Assembly (NCBI GenBank): GCA_900547685.1
Contig: URHS01000003.1
Span: 15,620 to 79,619, forward strand
From: an uncultured Blautia sp.
GTDB taxonomy: Bacteria > Bacillota > Clostridia > Lachnospirales > Lachnospiraceae
DNA length: 64,000 bases
Reading direction: 5' to 3'
The position numbers and the translations under genes are program-made. The notes below the pieces were generated by a model, which made no database searches, had not been told where the DNA came from, and saw only the letters and a program-made list of their open reading frames with translations. This document shows, piece by piece, positions 1 to 9,685 of this stretch. Position 1 is the first letter of the stretch. Every line of letters starts with the position of its first letter.

Positions 1-1280
1 ACGAATGGCTGAAACAGATTAATCCATACCTGGAAGAAAAAATCGGTGTAAATGTAGAAATGGAAATCGTTCCATGGGGTGACTGGGATAACAGAAGAAG
101 TGTTATCACAAACTCTGGTGAATATTTTGATATTCTCTTCACAGACCAGACACGTTACAATGCAGAAATCGCAAATGGTTCTTTAATGGACTTAACAGAA
201 ATGTTACCAAAAGAAGCATCTGACTTGTATGAAATGATTCCAGAAGATTACTGGACAGCAATGAAAGTTGATGGAAAAATTTATGGTGTTCCATCTTACA
301 AAGATAGTTCCCTTACAGAATACTTTGTTTGGGATCAGGATATGGCAGATAAATACAGCATTGATGTTAATGCAATCACTGACTTCAATTCTCTGTATGA
401 TGCATTAAAAACAATTAAAGAAGGCGAAGGAACAGCACCATACTACATGTCTAAAAACGGTGCAAACTTCCTTATTAACCTTGGATTTGATGACTTAAGT
501 GCAAGTTTACCTGTATTAGGTGTTAAATACACAGATGAATCTAAGACAGTTGTAAACCCATTAGCAGATGAAGACGTTTTAGCAAACCTTGATATCATTC
601 ACAAAATGTACAAAGAAGGACTTATTAATGGTGATGCACCAACAGCTGATGACTCTAACAAATACAGAACATTCTTTGCAGCACAGGGATGGAGTGGCGC
701 TGCAACTACTACATGGGGACCAAACAATGGTATCAACAATTGTGTAGCAGTAAAATATGGTGATACTGTAGTTTCCAACACAACAGTACGTGGTTCTATT
801 AATGGTATTTACTCAGGATGCAAAAACCCAGAAAAAGCTTTACAGTTATTAAACTTAGTTAATACAGATTCTAAAGTACGTGACTTATTCTACTATGGTG
901 TAGAAGGTTCTGACTTCGAATACACAGATGACGGAAAAGTTAACAGATTAACTACAGACTGGGGAATGGCTGGTTATACACAGGGTACATTCTTTAATGT
1001 AACTCAGCAGGCAATCGAAACATTCAACCAGTGGGATGAAGTTAAAGAATTAAATGAAAATGCAACACCATCTGTATTACTTGGATTTAACCTGGATACA
1101 TCTAAGATTGAAACAGAACTTGCAAACTGCCGTGCCGTATATGAAAAATACTATTCAGAATTCTTCACAGGCGCTCAGGATCCAAGAGAACTGATTAAGA
1201 CAATCGAAAGCGAACTGGAAACAGCAGGTTGGGAAACAATTCGTGCAGAAGCACAGAAACAGATTGACGCTGCAAAATAA
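1..1280 (+). CDS. ABC transporter sugar-binding lipoprotein, C-terminal part (5' truncated)
   Basis: The reading frame is open from the window edge (first full codon at 3), so the start, signal peptide and lipobox lie outside. The visible ~426 residues look like a family 1 extracellular solute-binding protein, with motifs such as YGVPSYKDSS and an aromatic-rich binding cleft. The last ~130 residues (from about FFNVTQQAIETFNQ) resemble the DUF3502 domain found at the end of carbohydrate-binding lipoproteins of Clostridia. It would capture an oligosaccharide outside the cell and deliver it to a permease, presumably encoded upstream. The downstream mannoside enzymes make a mannose-containing oligosaccharide the likely ligand, but this is inferred from context only. 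Confidence 0.85.
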   Translation, partial: EWLKQINPYLEEKIGVNVEMEIVPWGDWDNRRSVITNSGEYFDILFTDQTRYNAEIANGSLMDLTEMLPKEASDLYEMIPEDYWTAMKVDGKIYGVPSYKDSSLTEYFVWDQDMADKYSIDVNAITDFNSLYDALKTIKEGEGTAPYYMSKNGANFLINLGFDDLSASLPVLGVKYTDESKTVVNPLADEDVLANLDIIHKMYKEGLINGDAPTADDSNKYRTFFAAQGWSGAATTTWGPNNGINNCVAVKYGDTVVSNTTVRGSINGIYSGCKNPEKALQLLNLVNTDSKVRDLFYYGVEGSDFEYTDDGKVNRLTTDWGMAGYTQGTFFNVTQQAIETFNQWDEVKELNENATPSVLLGFNLDTSKIETELANCRAVYEKYYSEFFTGAQDPRELIKTIESELETAGWETIRAEAQKQIDAAK

Positions 1281-1332
1281 TTCAGTATCGATAAAACAAA
1301 GTTACTAAATTAACTGAGAATATAAGGAGTGG

Positions 1333-1363
1333 GGGGCATTTTCTGAGGAATGGAGGATGCCCC
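1333..1363 (+). other. Stem-loop between binding-protein gene and GH130 gene
   Basis: GGGGCAT (1333-1339) pairs perfectly with ATGCCCC (1357-1363). No T-run follows, so it is not a canonical terminator. Such hairpins after solute-binding-protein genes often limit read-through or stabilise the upstream mRNA so that the binding protein exceeds the downstream enzymes; that role is inferred. A strong GAGGAGG site for the next gene follows at about 1373-1380. Confidence 0.5.
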
Positions 1364-1383
1364 TGTTCTGACGAGGAGGACAA

Positions 1384-2370
1384 ATGTCAAAGATTATTGG
1401 AAATTCATTAAAAAATATTCCATGGCAGGAAAAGCCTGAAAATTATAACATGCCGATTTGGAGATACACACAAAATCCAATCATTAACCGCAATGATATT
1501 CCAAGCTCTAACAGTATTTTCAACAGTGCTGTGGTACCTTTTGAAGATGGATTTGCAGGTGTATTCAGATGCGACAGTAAATGTGTAAGTATGGATATCT
1601 TTGCAGGATTTTCAAAAGATGGTATCCACTGGGAAATTAACCATGAACCAATTACTTTTGAAGGTGATTCTGAAGTTACAAAGAGAGAATATCGTTATGA
1701 TCCACGTGTTTGCTTTATCGAAGACAGATACTACATCACATGGTGTAACGGATATCATGGCCCAACAATCGGTGTAGCTTATACTTTTGATTTTAAGACT
1801 TTCCATCAGTTAGAAAACGCATTTTTACCATATAACAGAAATGGTGTGCTTTTCCCAAGAAAAATCAATGGAAATTATATGATGCTGAGCAGACCAAGTG
1901 ATACAGGACATACACCATTCGGTGATATCTTCTGCAGTCAGAGCCCTGATTTGGAATACTGGGGACACCACAGACATGTAATGTCCACAGAAAAAGGCGA
2001 TATCTCAGCATGGCAGTCTACAAAGATTGGTCCGGGTCCTGTTCCGATTGAGACAGATGAAGGATGGTTATTGATTTACCACGGTGTTATCAACACATGT
2101 AACGGATTTGTATACCGTATGGGTGCAGCACTTTTAGACTTAAATGAGCCATGGAAAGTAATTGCACGTTCTAAAGCTTATGTATTAGGACCTTACGAAT
2201 TATATGAATGTGTAGGAGATGTACCGAACGTAGTATTCCCGTGTGCAACTCTTACAGATGCTGATACAGGAAGAATTGCCATTTATTATGGCTGTGCAGA
2301 TACTGTTACAGGTCTTGCCTTTACAACTGTTGATGATATGTTAAAATATATTAAAGAAAATACTTTTTAA
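1384..2370 (+). CDS. GH130 beta-mannoside phosphorylase
   Basis: The 328-residue protein has the five-bladed propeller signature of glycoside hydrolase family 130, including YRYDPRVCFIEDRYYITW, whose Asp106 aligns with the family's catalytic acid. Phosphate-binding His/Arg/Lys positions are seen around NGVLFPRK, LLIYHG and YRMGAALLD. Family members phosphorolyse beta-mannosides to mannose-1-phosphate. The short length and lack of an N-terminal extension fit the GH130_2 group (mannooligosaccharide or mannosyl-N-acetylglucosamine phosphorylases) better than the ~390-residue mannosylglucose phosphorylases. The adjacent alpha-mannosidase, phosphohexomutase and mannose-6-P isomerase complete a route from mannosides to glycolysis. 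Exact substrate (Man-GlcNAc or mannobiose) is unresolved. Confidence 0.85.
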   Translation: MSKIIGNSLKNIPWQEKPENYNMPIWRYTQNPIINRNDIPSSNSIFNSAVVPFEDGFAGVFRCDSKCVSMDIFAGFSKDGIHWEINHEPITFEGDSEVTKREYRYDPRVCFIEDRYYITWCNGYHGPTIGVAYTFDFKTFHQLENAFLPYNRNGVLFPRKINGNYMMLSRPSDTGHTPFGDIFCSQSPDLEYWGHHRHVMSTEKGDISAWQSTKIGPGPVPIETDEGWLLIYHGVINTCNGFVYRMGAALLDLNEPWKVIARSKAYVLGPYELYECVGDVPNVVFPCATLTDADTGRIAIYYGCADTVTGLAFTTVDDMLKYIKENTF

Positions 2371-2400
2371 TGAACCTGTTGGAAGGGAATTTCTCAGCAG

Positions 2401-2443
2401 GAAAATGCTCCCAGGTGCATTAGATGTATCTGGGAGTATTTTC
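2401..2443 (+). terminator. Stem-loop/terminator after GH130 gene
   Basis: A 16-base arm at 2401-2416 pairs with 2428-2443 around an 11-base loop, with GCTCCCAG/CTGGGAG as the core. The right arm ends in ATTTTC, so termination may be partial. It separates the GH130 gene from the GH38-GH3-mutase-isomerase unit. Confidence 0.55.
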
Positions 2444-2450
2444 ATCTTGA

Positions 2451-2544
2451 GGATATCAATATATTTTACGCTCAGTCTGCGCTTGCTTTGAGCTTATAAT
2501 CTCAAAGCGTGCTCGACAAATTCGCTGAAAATATATTGATATCC
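2451..2544. repeat. 94-bp inverted-repeat element (REP/MITE-like)
   Basis: The outer arms GGATATCAATATATTTT (2451-2467) and its exact reverse complement (2528-2544) form a perfect 17-bp stem. Inside, GCTTTGAG and CTCAAAGC form a second perfect 8-bp stem around CTTATAAT. The cruciform-like design, the position between genes and the absence of coding capacity suggest a small dispersed palindromic element rather than a simple terminator. No second copy was seen in this window, so repeat status is inferred from structure. Confidence 0.55.
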
Positions 2545-2601
2545 CAGATAAAAACCCTCCGTAAGGAGGAATAATAGGTATATAAGGAGTGATGCGATAG
2601 C

Positions 2602-5600
2602 ATGAGATTTATTGAAGATAGAATTTCCGTAATATGTAATGAATTAAAAGAATTGGCTTTTGTAAAGAAGGAGCCGGTAAACGGAGTTGTTTATAAGAAA
2701 GGTTTATATTTTTATCCACAGGAAGCAGACCAGTCCGCAGAACCCTGGGAGGAATTTGACAGCAAAACCATGCACTGGTACGGACCGGATAAACACTACT
2801 GGTTCAGAGCAGAGTATACCGTTCCAAAGAGTATGGACGGAAAGACTCTTTATCTCAAGGTGGCAACACAGGTAGACCACTGGGACTATGCAAAAAATCC
2901 ACAGTTTTTACTGTTTGTAAACGGACAGATGACACAGGGAATGGATTTGAACCACCAGACCGTGATGTTGGAAAGATGTGCAAAAGAGGGAGAAACTTAT
3001 ACCATTGATTTACAGGGATACACAGGTGTTATGTTTGCCGAACTGACATTTACAATGGAAGCAGTAGAAGTAGACGAAAAAATCAATGAAATTTATTATG
3101 ATATTGTTGTTCCTCTTCAGGGATTTTCCAGAATGCAGGAAGATGATAAAGTGAGAAAAGATTTGCGTACAATCCTGAATAATACGGTGAATCTTTTGGA
3201 TTTGCGTACACCTTATTCTGACAGTTTTTATCAGTCTATAGAAGAAGCTCATAACTATATTCAAAAAGCATTATACGAAGATATGAGCGGATATGAAGAT
3301 GTGATTGCTTCCTGCATCGGACATACACACATTGACGTAGCATGGCTTTGGACAGTAGCACAGACAAGAGAAAAAGTTGCAAGAAGTTTTTCCACAGTTC
3401 TGAAATATATGGATGAATATCCTGAATATAAATTTATGTCCAGTCAACCGGCGCTGTATCAATTTTTAAAGGAAAGATATCCGGAAACTTATGAAAAGAT
3501 TAAAGAGCGTGTAAAAGAAGGCAGATGGGAACCGGAAGGCGGAATGTGGGTAGAGGCTGACTGTAATCTGACAAGCGGCGAGTCACTGGTACGTCAGTTC
3601 CTTTACGGAAAGAAGTTCTTTAAAGATGAATTTGGCATTGACAGCCGTATTTTATGGCTTCCGGATGTATTTGGATATTCAGGAGCACTTCCTCAGATTA
3701 TGAAGAAGAGCGGTATTAAATACTTCATGACTACAAAACTGGCATGGAATCAGATTAATAAAGTTCCTTATGACACAATGATGTGGAGAGGAATTGACGG
3801 AAGTGAAATTTTCACTCATCTGATTACTACTCTAGGTGTAGGACAGAGTGAAGCTGATTTCTTTACAACTTATAATGGTATGTTGCATCCAGACGCTATT
3901 TTGGGTGGATGGCATCGCTATCAGAATAAGGATATTAACAATGATATTCTGATTGCCTTTGGATATGGCGATGGTGGCGGCGGCCCTACAAGAGAAATGT
4001 TGGAAACTTCTAAACGTATGGAAAAAGGTATTCGTGGAATTCCAAAGGTACGTCAGGAGTTTGCCGGAAATTATTTCGAAGAGCTTGAAGAGCGTGTAGA
4101 AGGAAACAAGAGCCTGCCTGTATGGGAAGGAGAATTGTATTTTGAATACCACAGAGGAACTTATACTTCTATGGGAAGAAATAAACGATCCAACCGCAGA
4201 TGTGAGCAGCTTTTAATGGATGCTGAATTATTGGAAGTGCTTACAGGAACAAGTGAAAAAGAAGAAATGGATAAAATCTGGAGGACAGTTCTTTTGAATC
4301 AGTTCCATGATATTTTACCAGGTTCTTCTATTGCAGAAGTATACGAAGTAACTAAGAAAGAATATGCGGAAATTGAAAGCCGTCTGGCAGAAATGATTGC
4401 AGAAAAATTAAATATTCTTATGGATGACGGACAGGATAAAATCAGTGTATTTAATACATTGGGATTTGATAGAAATGATGTTGTGAACTTAGGCGATTGC
4501 CATGCAGCAGCCCTGACAGATGAAAGCGGTAAGATTTATCCGGTACAGGAAACAGCTCAGGGAGCAGTTGCATACATTACAGATATTCCTGCAAAAGGCG
4601 GAAAAACTTTACAGCTTTTAGATACTGTTAAGGAAGAAGCTTCCAGAATTCAGATTACAGAAAATGGAATAGAAACTCCGTTTTATCGTATTTCTATTGA
4701 TGAAAACGGTCTGTTTACTTCTATTTATGACAAAGAGTGTGACCGCGAAGTATTAAAAGCCGGAGGAAAGGGAAATCTTCTTCGTATGTATGAAGACAAG
4801 CCAATGCACTATGATTGCTGGGATATTGATATGTACTATTCCGAAAAATACTGGGATGCTGAAAAAGCAGATAAAATTCAGTGGACAGAGGAAGGCCCTG
4901 TACGTGCTACTTTGGAAATTCAGCGCACAATCAGCAATTCTGTTATTAAACAGAAAATTCATTTCTATGCAGACAGCAGAAGAATTGATTTCTCTACATG
5001 GGTAGACTGGAAAGAACATCAGCATTTACTGAAAGTTCACTTCCCTGTAAATATTCATTCAGATGAGGCAACTTTTGAAGTACAGTTTGGTAATCTGAAA
5101 AGAAAAATTCATGGAAATACAAGTTGGGATGAAGCCAGATTTGAAAGCTGCGGACAGAAATGGATGGATATTTCCGAAGGTCACTATGGTGTCAGCCTGT
5201 TGAATGACTGTAAATACGGTTACTCTGCAAAAGACAGCAATATTGCCCTTACTCTGATTAAATCAGGTATCGAGCCAAATAAGACAGCAGATCAGGAAGA
5301 ACATGTATTTACTTATGCTTTATATCCTCACAAAGAAGTGTGGTGTGCAGCAGGAACTGTTCAGGAAGCTTACAAACTTAATCAGCCGGCTTATGCAGCA
5401 GCAGGAGAATTGAAGAATTCAGGAAAATCCTTTATTTCTACAGACAAAGATAATATTATTATAGAGACAGTAAAACCGGCAGAAAATGGAGATGGCATGA
5501 TTGTCAGACTTTATGACTGTGAAAACAGCCTGACAAAAGCAACTCTGACTTTTGCTGAAGGAATGCTGGAAAGTGTAGAAGAATGTAATCTTATGGAAGA

Positions 5601-5691
5601 AAAAGAGGCTGATATTGAGGCTTGCGGCAACAGCTTTGCTGTATCTGTGAAACCTTATGAAATTAAGACCTATAGGGTGAGGTTAAAATAA
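2602..5691 (+). CDS. GH38 alpha-mannosidase
   Basis: The 1029-residue protein has the GH38 zinc site in GHTHIDVAWLW (His243, Asp245) and the catalytic nucleophile Asp355 in WLPDVFGYSGALPQ. The NQFHDILPGSS segment carries the later zinc-binding His. The order is an N-terminal beta domain, the catalytic domain (~residues 230-520), a helical bundle (~520-620) and C-terminal beta domains, the usual length for bacterial GH38. There is no signal peptide, so it should act in the cytoplasm, removing alpha-linked mannose from imported glycans. AAGGAG at about 2583 precedes the start by 13 bases. The stop overlaps the GH3 start by one base (TAATG), indicating translational coupling. Confidence 0.93.
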   Translation: MRFIEDRISVICNELKELAFVKKEPVNGVVYKKGLYFYPQEADQSAEPWEEFDSKTMHWYGPDKHYWFRAEYTVPKSMDGKTLYLKVATQVDHWDYAKNPQFLLFVNGQMTQGMDLNHQTVMLERCAKEGETYTIDLQGYTGVMFAELTFTMEAVEVDEKINEIYYDIVVPLQGFSRMQEDDKVRKDLRTILNNTVNLLDLRTPYSDSFYQSIEEAHNYIQKALYEDMSGYEDVIASCIGHTHIDVAWLWTVAQTREKVARSFSTVLKYMDEYPEYKFMSSQPALYQFLKERYPETYEKIKERVKEGRWEPEGGMWVEADCNLTSGESLVRQFLYGKKFFKDEFGIDSRILWLPDVFGYSGALPQIMKKSGIKYFMTTKLAWNQINKVPYDTMMWRGIDGSEIFTHLITTLGVGQSEADFFTTYNGMLHPDAILGGWHRYQNKDINNDILIAFGYGDGGGGPTREMLETSKRMEKGIRGIPKVRQEFAGNYFEELEERVEGNKSLPVWEGELYFEYHRGTYTSMGRNKRSNRRCEQLLMDAELLEVLTGTSEKEEMDKIWRTVLLNQFHDILPGSSIAEVYEVTKKEYAEIESRLAEMIAEKLNILMDDGQDKISVFNTLGFDRNDVVNLGDCHAAALTDESGKIYPVQETAQGAVAYITDIPAKGGKTLQLLDTVKEEASRIQITENGIETPFYRISIDENGLFTSIYDKECDREVLKAGGKGNLLRMYEDKPMHYDCWDIDMYYSEKYWDAEKADKIQWTEEGPVRATLEIQRTISNSVIKQKIHFYADSRRIDFSTWVDWKEHQHLLKVHFPVNIHSDEATFEVQFGNLKRKIHGNTSWDEARFESCGQKWMDISEGHYGVSLLNDCKYGYSAKDSNIALTLIKSGIEPNKTADQEEHVFTYALYPHKEVWCAAGTVQEAYKLNQPAYAAAGELKNSGKSFISTDKDNIIIETVKPAENGDGMIVRLYDCENSLTKATLTFAEGMLESVEECNLMEEKEADIEACGNSFAVSVKPYEIKTYRVRLK

Positions 5692-7937
5692 TGAAAAAAA
5701 ATATCTACAGTGCCGAGGCAAAAGAATTACTTGACAAAATGACTCTGCAGGAAAAAATTGGACAGTTAAATCAAAAACTTTATGGTTTTGGTATCTATGA
5801 GAGAAACGGGGAAGAAATCTCCTTTAGTCAGGAGTTTAAAGATGAAGTAGAGAAGTATGGAGGGCTTGGAACTTTGTACGGTCTCTATCGTGCAGACCCC
5901 TGGTCTCAGAAGAATTATGAAAACGGTCTTTACGGCGAAAACGCCGTAAAGGCGTACAACAAGATGCAGGAATACGTTCTGGAACATTCCAGACTGCGTA
6001 TTCCCGCATTATTAAGCACAGAATGTCCTCATGGGCATCAAGCGCTTGACAGCTATCTTCTTCCCGTAAATCTGAATATGGGAGCAACCTTTAATACAGA
6101 ATTAATTCATTCTGCCTATAGTGTCTGCGGCAAGCAGCTTCGCCAGATGGGAGTAGATTTGGCGTTGATTTCTCTGCTTGATGTGGTAAGAGATCCACGC
6201 TGGGGACGTAGTGAAGAATGTTTTTCAGAAGACCCGTATCTCTGCTCAAGGATGGCAGAACAGATTGTAAAAGCAGTTCAGGATGAAGGTGTCTCCGTAG
6301 TGGCAAAACACTTTGCAGCACAGGGCGAATGTACCGGAGGTATCAATGCCAGTGCAGCAAGAATCGGAGAGCGAGAACTTCGTGAAATTCATCTTCCGGC
6401 AATGAAAGCCTGCGCTGATGCGGGAGTTGATGGTGTTATGGCAGCTTACAATGAAATCGATGGAGTATTCTGTCATGCAAACCGTCATCTTTTGACAGAT
6501 ATTTTAAGAGATGAAATGGGCTTTGATGGGGTAGTAATGGCAGATGGTTGTGCCATTGACCAGTTGAATGTTGTCACAGGTGACTGTGTTCGCTCAGGAG
6601 CAGCAGCTCTTCGTGCAGGTGTAGATATCGGACTTTGGGATGAAGCTTACGGACGTCTGGAAGAGGCTCTTGAAAAAGGATATATCACGGAGGAAGATAT
6701 TGACAGAGCAGTTCTTCGAGTTCTGGAATTGAAGATAAAAAGAGGACTTTTGGAACATCCTCTTTTAGATGAAAATCAGAAATTGGAAGATTATTCTTAT
6801 GAAAAGTATCCGCAAGCCTTAGACATTGCCAGAGAGTCCGTTGTCCTTCTGGAAAACAGAAATCAGATTTTACCTCTTTCAAAAGAAGTAGGGAAAATTG
6901 CAGTAATCGGACCAAATGCTGATGCAGTTTATAATCAGTTGGGCGATTATAGTCCACAGGTGAAAAGAGAGAAGTGCAGCACTGTATTAGATGGTGTACG
7001 TTCTTATTTCGGAGATAATGTAGTCTATGCCAGAGGTTGCGGTGTTTTTGAGGGTACGCAGGAAGAACAGACAGAGGCGGTGAAGCTTGCAGAACAATCT
7101 GATATTACAATCTTGGTATTAGGTGGTTCTTCCAGTCGCTTTGGAGAAGTTTCTTTTGATGCGAACGGAGCTGCAATTTCTGAGCATGGTGTTTCCATGG
7201 ATTGCGGAGAAGGTGTTGATACCGCAGATATTGCCCTTCCAGCTGTACAGAGAGAATTGGCAGAGAAAGTACTGGCTTCCGGTTCAAAGGTGATTACTGT
7301 AATCATCGGAGGCAGAGCCTATGCACCGGAACCGGTATCAGAAAAATCAGATGCTCTTCTATATGCATTTTATCCGGGTATGCAAGGCGGAAAAGCCATT
7401 GCAGAAATTTTATTTGGAGAAGTAAATCCTTCAGGAAGACTCCCGGTATCTCTGCCAAGATGCAGTGGTCAGCTTCCGGTTTACTATAATTATAAAAATT
7501 CTTACCGCAGTATGCATTACTATAATATACCGGATGGAGCAGCTTATACTTTTGGATATGGAAAGAGTTATACTAATTTTGAGTATGAGGACGTATCTTT
7601 TGGAAATGATGAGGTAGCCATAGAGGAACTTCATAAAAACGGTATTGCGGTGGAAATGACAATTAAAAACAGCGGCGAATATGATGGCTATGCAGTGCCT
7701 CTTGTGTATATTGCAGGAGAGCAGGGAAGTGTGGTGCGCCGTGTAAAAGAGTTAAAAGGTTTTCAAAAGGTGTGGCTGAAAAAGGGCGAAAGCAAGAAAA
7801 TCAGTATTTTATTGCCTTCAGATGCATTTGCGGTTTGGAATTCTGAAATGAAATTTACAGCAGAGCCGGGCAGAGTACAGCTCATTTTAGAAGAAATGGG
7901 ACAAACTGTGGGAAGTAAAACATTAAATCTTTTTTAA
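5691..7937 (+). CDS. GH3 family glycosidase (beta-glucosidase-like)
   Basis: The 748-residue protein has a GH3 N-terminal barrel with RDPRWGRSEECFSEDP, KHFAAQGECTGG and the nucleophile Asp285 in GFDGVVMADGCA. An alpha/beta sandwich follows (ALLYAFYPGMQGGKAIAEIL), then a C-terminal fibronectin III-like domain (~residues 640-745). No signal peptide is present, so it should be cytoplasmic. GH3 enzymes release beta-linked glucose, xylose, GlcNAc or occasionally mannose; sequence alone does not fix the sugar. Its coupling to the GH38 gene suggests it removes a capping or core beta-linked sugar from the same glycan. Confidence 0.9.
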   Translation: MKKNIYSAEAKELLDKMTLQEKIGQLNQKLYGFGIYERNGEEISFSQEFKDEVEKYGGLGTLYGLYRADPWSQKNYENGLYGENAVKAYNKMQEYVLEHSRLRIPALLSTECPHGHQALDSYLLPVNLNMGATFNTELIHSAYSVCGKQLRQMGVDLALISLLDVVRDPRWGRSEECFSEDPYLCSRMAEQIVKAVQDEGVSVVAKHFAAQGECTGGINASAARIGERELREIHLPAMKACADAGVDGVMAAYNEIDGVFCHANRHLLTDILRDEMGFDGVVMADGCAIDQLNVVTGDCVRSGAAALRAGVDIGLWDEAYGRLEEALEKGYITEEDIDRAVLRVLELKIKRGLLEHPLLDENQKLEDYSYEKYPQALDIARESVVLLENRNQILPLSKEVGKIAVIGPNADAVYNQLGDYSPQVKREKCSTVLDGVRSYFGDNVVYARGCGVFEGTQEEQTEAVKLAEQSDITILVLGGSSSRFGEVSFDANGAAISEHGVSMDCGEGVDTADIALPAVQRELAEKVLASGSKVITVIIGGRAYAPEPVSEKSDALLYAFYPGMQGGKAIAEILFGEVNPSGRLPVSLPRCSGQLPVYYNYKNSYRSMHYYNIPDGAAYTFGYGKSYTNFEYEDVSFGNDEVAIEELHKNGIAVEMTIKNSGEYDGYAVPLVYIAGEQGSVVRRVKELKGFQKVWLKKGESKKISILLPSDAFAVWNSEMKFTAEPGRVQLILEEMGQTVGSKTLNLF

Positions 7938-7950
7938 GGAGAAAAGAGAT

Positions 7951-9681
7951 ATGGATATTAGAGAAAGTTATAATTTTTGGTGTGAATCCCCTTATTTTGA
8001 TGAGGATACAAAGGCAGAATTAAAAAGTATTTCTGACAATGAGGAAGAAATAGAAGAAAGATTTTATAAAAATCTGGAGTTTGGAACGGGAGGTCTTCGA
8101 GGCATTATCGGAGCAGGTACAAACAGAATGAACCGTTACACAGTAAGAAAGGCAACACAGGGGCTGGCAAATTATATTCTGAAAGAAAATGCACAGGAAA
8201 AAGGGATTGCCATTGCTTATGACTCCAGAAATAAATCCACAGAATTTGCATGGGAAACAGCTCTTTGTATGGCTGCAAACGGCATTAAAGCATACATTTT
8301 CCCTGAACTTCGTCCAACACCAATGCTGTCCTTTGCACTTAGAGAGCTTGGCTGTACAGCAGGTGTGGTGGTTACAGCAAGTCACAATCCGGCAGAGTAT
8401 AACGGATATAAAGTATACTGGGAAGACGGCGCACAGATTACAGCGCCTCGTGACAAGGATATTATTGCAGAAGTAAATGCCATTGAATCTTATGATGAAG
8501 TAAAAACAATGAGCCGTGAAGAAGCTATGGAAGCAGGACTCTGTGAGATTATTGGTTCTGATATGGACGACCGTTATATCGAAGCACTGAAAAAACTGGT
8601 ACTGCATCCGGAAACAATCAAACGTCAGGCAGATAAGATTAAGATTGTATACACTCCTTTACACGGAACAGGTAATATTCCTGTACGCCGTATTTTAAAA
8701 GAACTGGGATTTGAAAATGTATATGTAGTAAAAGAACAGGAACTTCCTGACGGAAACTTCCCAACGGTTCCTTATCCAAACCCGGAAGATAAAAAGGCAT
8801 TTGCATTAGCATTAGAACTTGCAAAAGAGAAAGATGCCGATTTAATTCTGGCTACAGATCCGGATGCTGACCGTTTGGGTATTTATGCAAAAGATCCGGC
8901 AGACGGAGAGTACAAGAGCTTCACAGGAAATATGTCCGGTATGCTGATTTTGGAATATCTTCTTTCTCAGAAGAAGGAACTGGGTATTCTTCCTGAAAAC
9001 GGAGCAGTAGTTACTACAATTGTATCCGGAAAAATGGCAAAAAGAATTGCCAAAGCTTATAATGTAAAACTTATTGAAACTCTTACAGGATTTAAGTATA
9101 TTGGTGAGCAGATTAAGTTCTTCGAGCAGGAACATTCCAATGAATTCCTGTTTGGATATGAAGAGAGCTATGGCTGTCTGGAAGGTACACATGCCAGAGA
9201 TAAAGATGCAGTTGTTGCTGTTATGGCTTTGTGCGAAGCTGCAGCTTATTATATGGACAAAGGAATTACTCTTTGTGAGCAGATGAATAATCTCTTTGAA
9301 ACTTACGGTTTTTACAAAGAAGATTTATGTACGATAACCTTAAAAGGACAAAACGGAGCAAAACAGATTGCTGCCATTATGGAAAAAATCCGTAAAGAAG
9401 TTCCGACAGAGCTGGGTGGCTCTGAAGTTCTGGAATTACGTGATTATGAACTGGGTATCGTTAAAAATCCAAAGACAGGAGAAGAAAAAGGTACGGGATT
9501 ACCAAAATCTAATGTACTTTACTTTGAACTGGAAGGAGATGCATGGTGCTGTGTACGCCCATCAGGAACAGAGCCGAAGATTAAGTTCTATGTAGGTGTA
9601 AGAGGAACAGACAGTGAAGATGCAGAAGCAAAAATGAATACATTAATGTGCGGAGTCAGAGCACTGGCAGAGGAGGAATAA
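7951..9681 (+). CDS. Phosphoglucomutase/phosphomannomutase
   Basis: The 576-residue alpha-D-phosphohexomutase has all four signature loops: the phosphoserine loop VVTASHNPAEYNGYK (Ser144), the metal-binding loop ATDPDADRLG, the sugar-binding loop GYEESYGCL and the phosphate-binding loop RPSGTEPKIKFY near the C-terminus. Length matches the PgcA-type enzymes of Firmicutes. It interconverts the 1- and 6-phosphates of glucose or mannose. Here it probably turns mannose-1-P from the GH130 enzyme into mannose-6-P for the next gene product; housekeeping glucose-1-P conversion is equally possible. The start is 13 bases after GH3, behind an AAGGAGA site. Confidence 0.92.
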   Translation: MDIRESYNFWCESPYFDEDTKAELKSISDNEEEIEERFYKNLEFGTGGLRGIIGAGTNRMNRYTVRKATQGLANYILKENAQEKGIAIAYDSRNKSTEFAWETALCMAANGIKAYIFPELRPTPMLSFALRELGCTAGVVVTASHNPAEYNGYKVYWEDGAQITAPRDKDIIAEVNAIESYDEVKTMSREEAMEAGLCEIIGSDMDDRYIEALKKLVLHPETIKRQADKIKIVYTPLHGTGNIPVRRILKELGFENVYVVKEQELPDGNFPTVPYPNPEDKKAFALALELAKEKDADLILATDPDADRLGIYAKDPADGEYKSFTGNMSGMLILEYLLSQKKELGILPENGAVVTTIVSGKMAKRIAKAYNVKLIETLTGFKYIGEQIKFFEQEHSNEFLFGYEESYGCLEGTHARDKDAVVAVMALCEAAAYYMDKGITLCEQMNNLFETYGFYKEDLCTITLKGQNGAKQIAAIMEKIRKEVPTELGGSEVLELRDYELGIVKNPKTGEEKGTGLPKSNVLYFELEGDAWCCVRPSGTEPKIKFYVGVRGTDSEDAEAKMNTLMCGVRALAEEE

Positions 9682-9685
9682 GAAA

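Noticed and set aside
8020..8607. 195-codon open frame on the - strand inside the phosphohexomutase gene
   Set aside because: It is fully antisense to a well-conserved gene, is Cys/Phe/His-rich in the way of antisense frames, and has no ribosome site or known domain.
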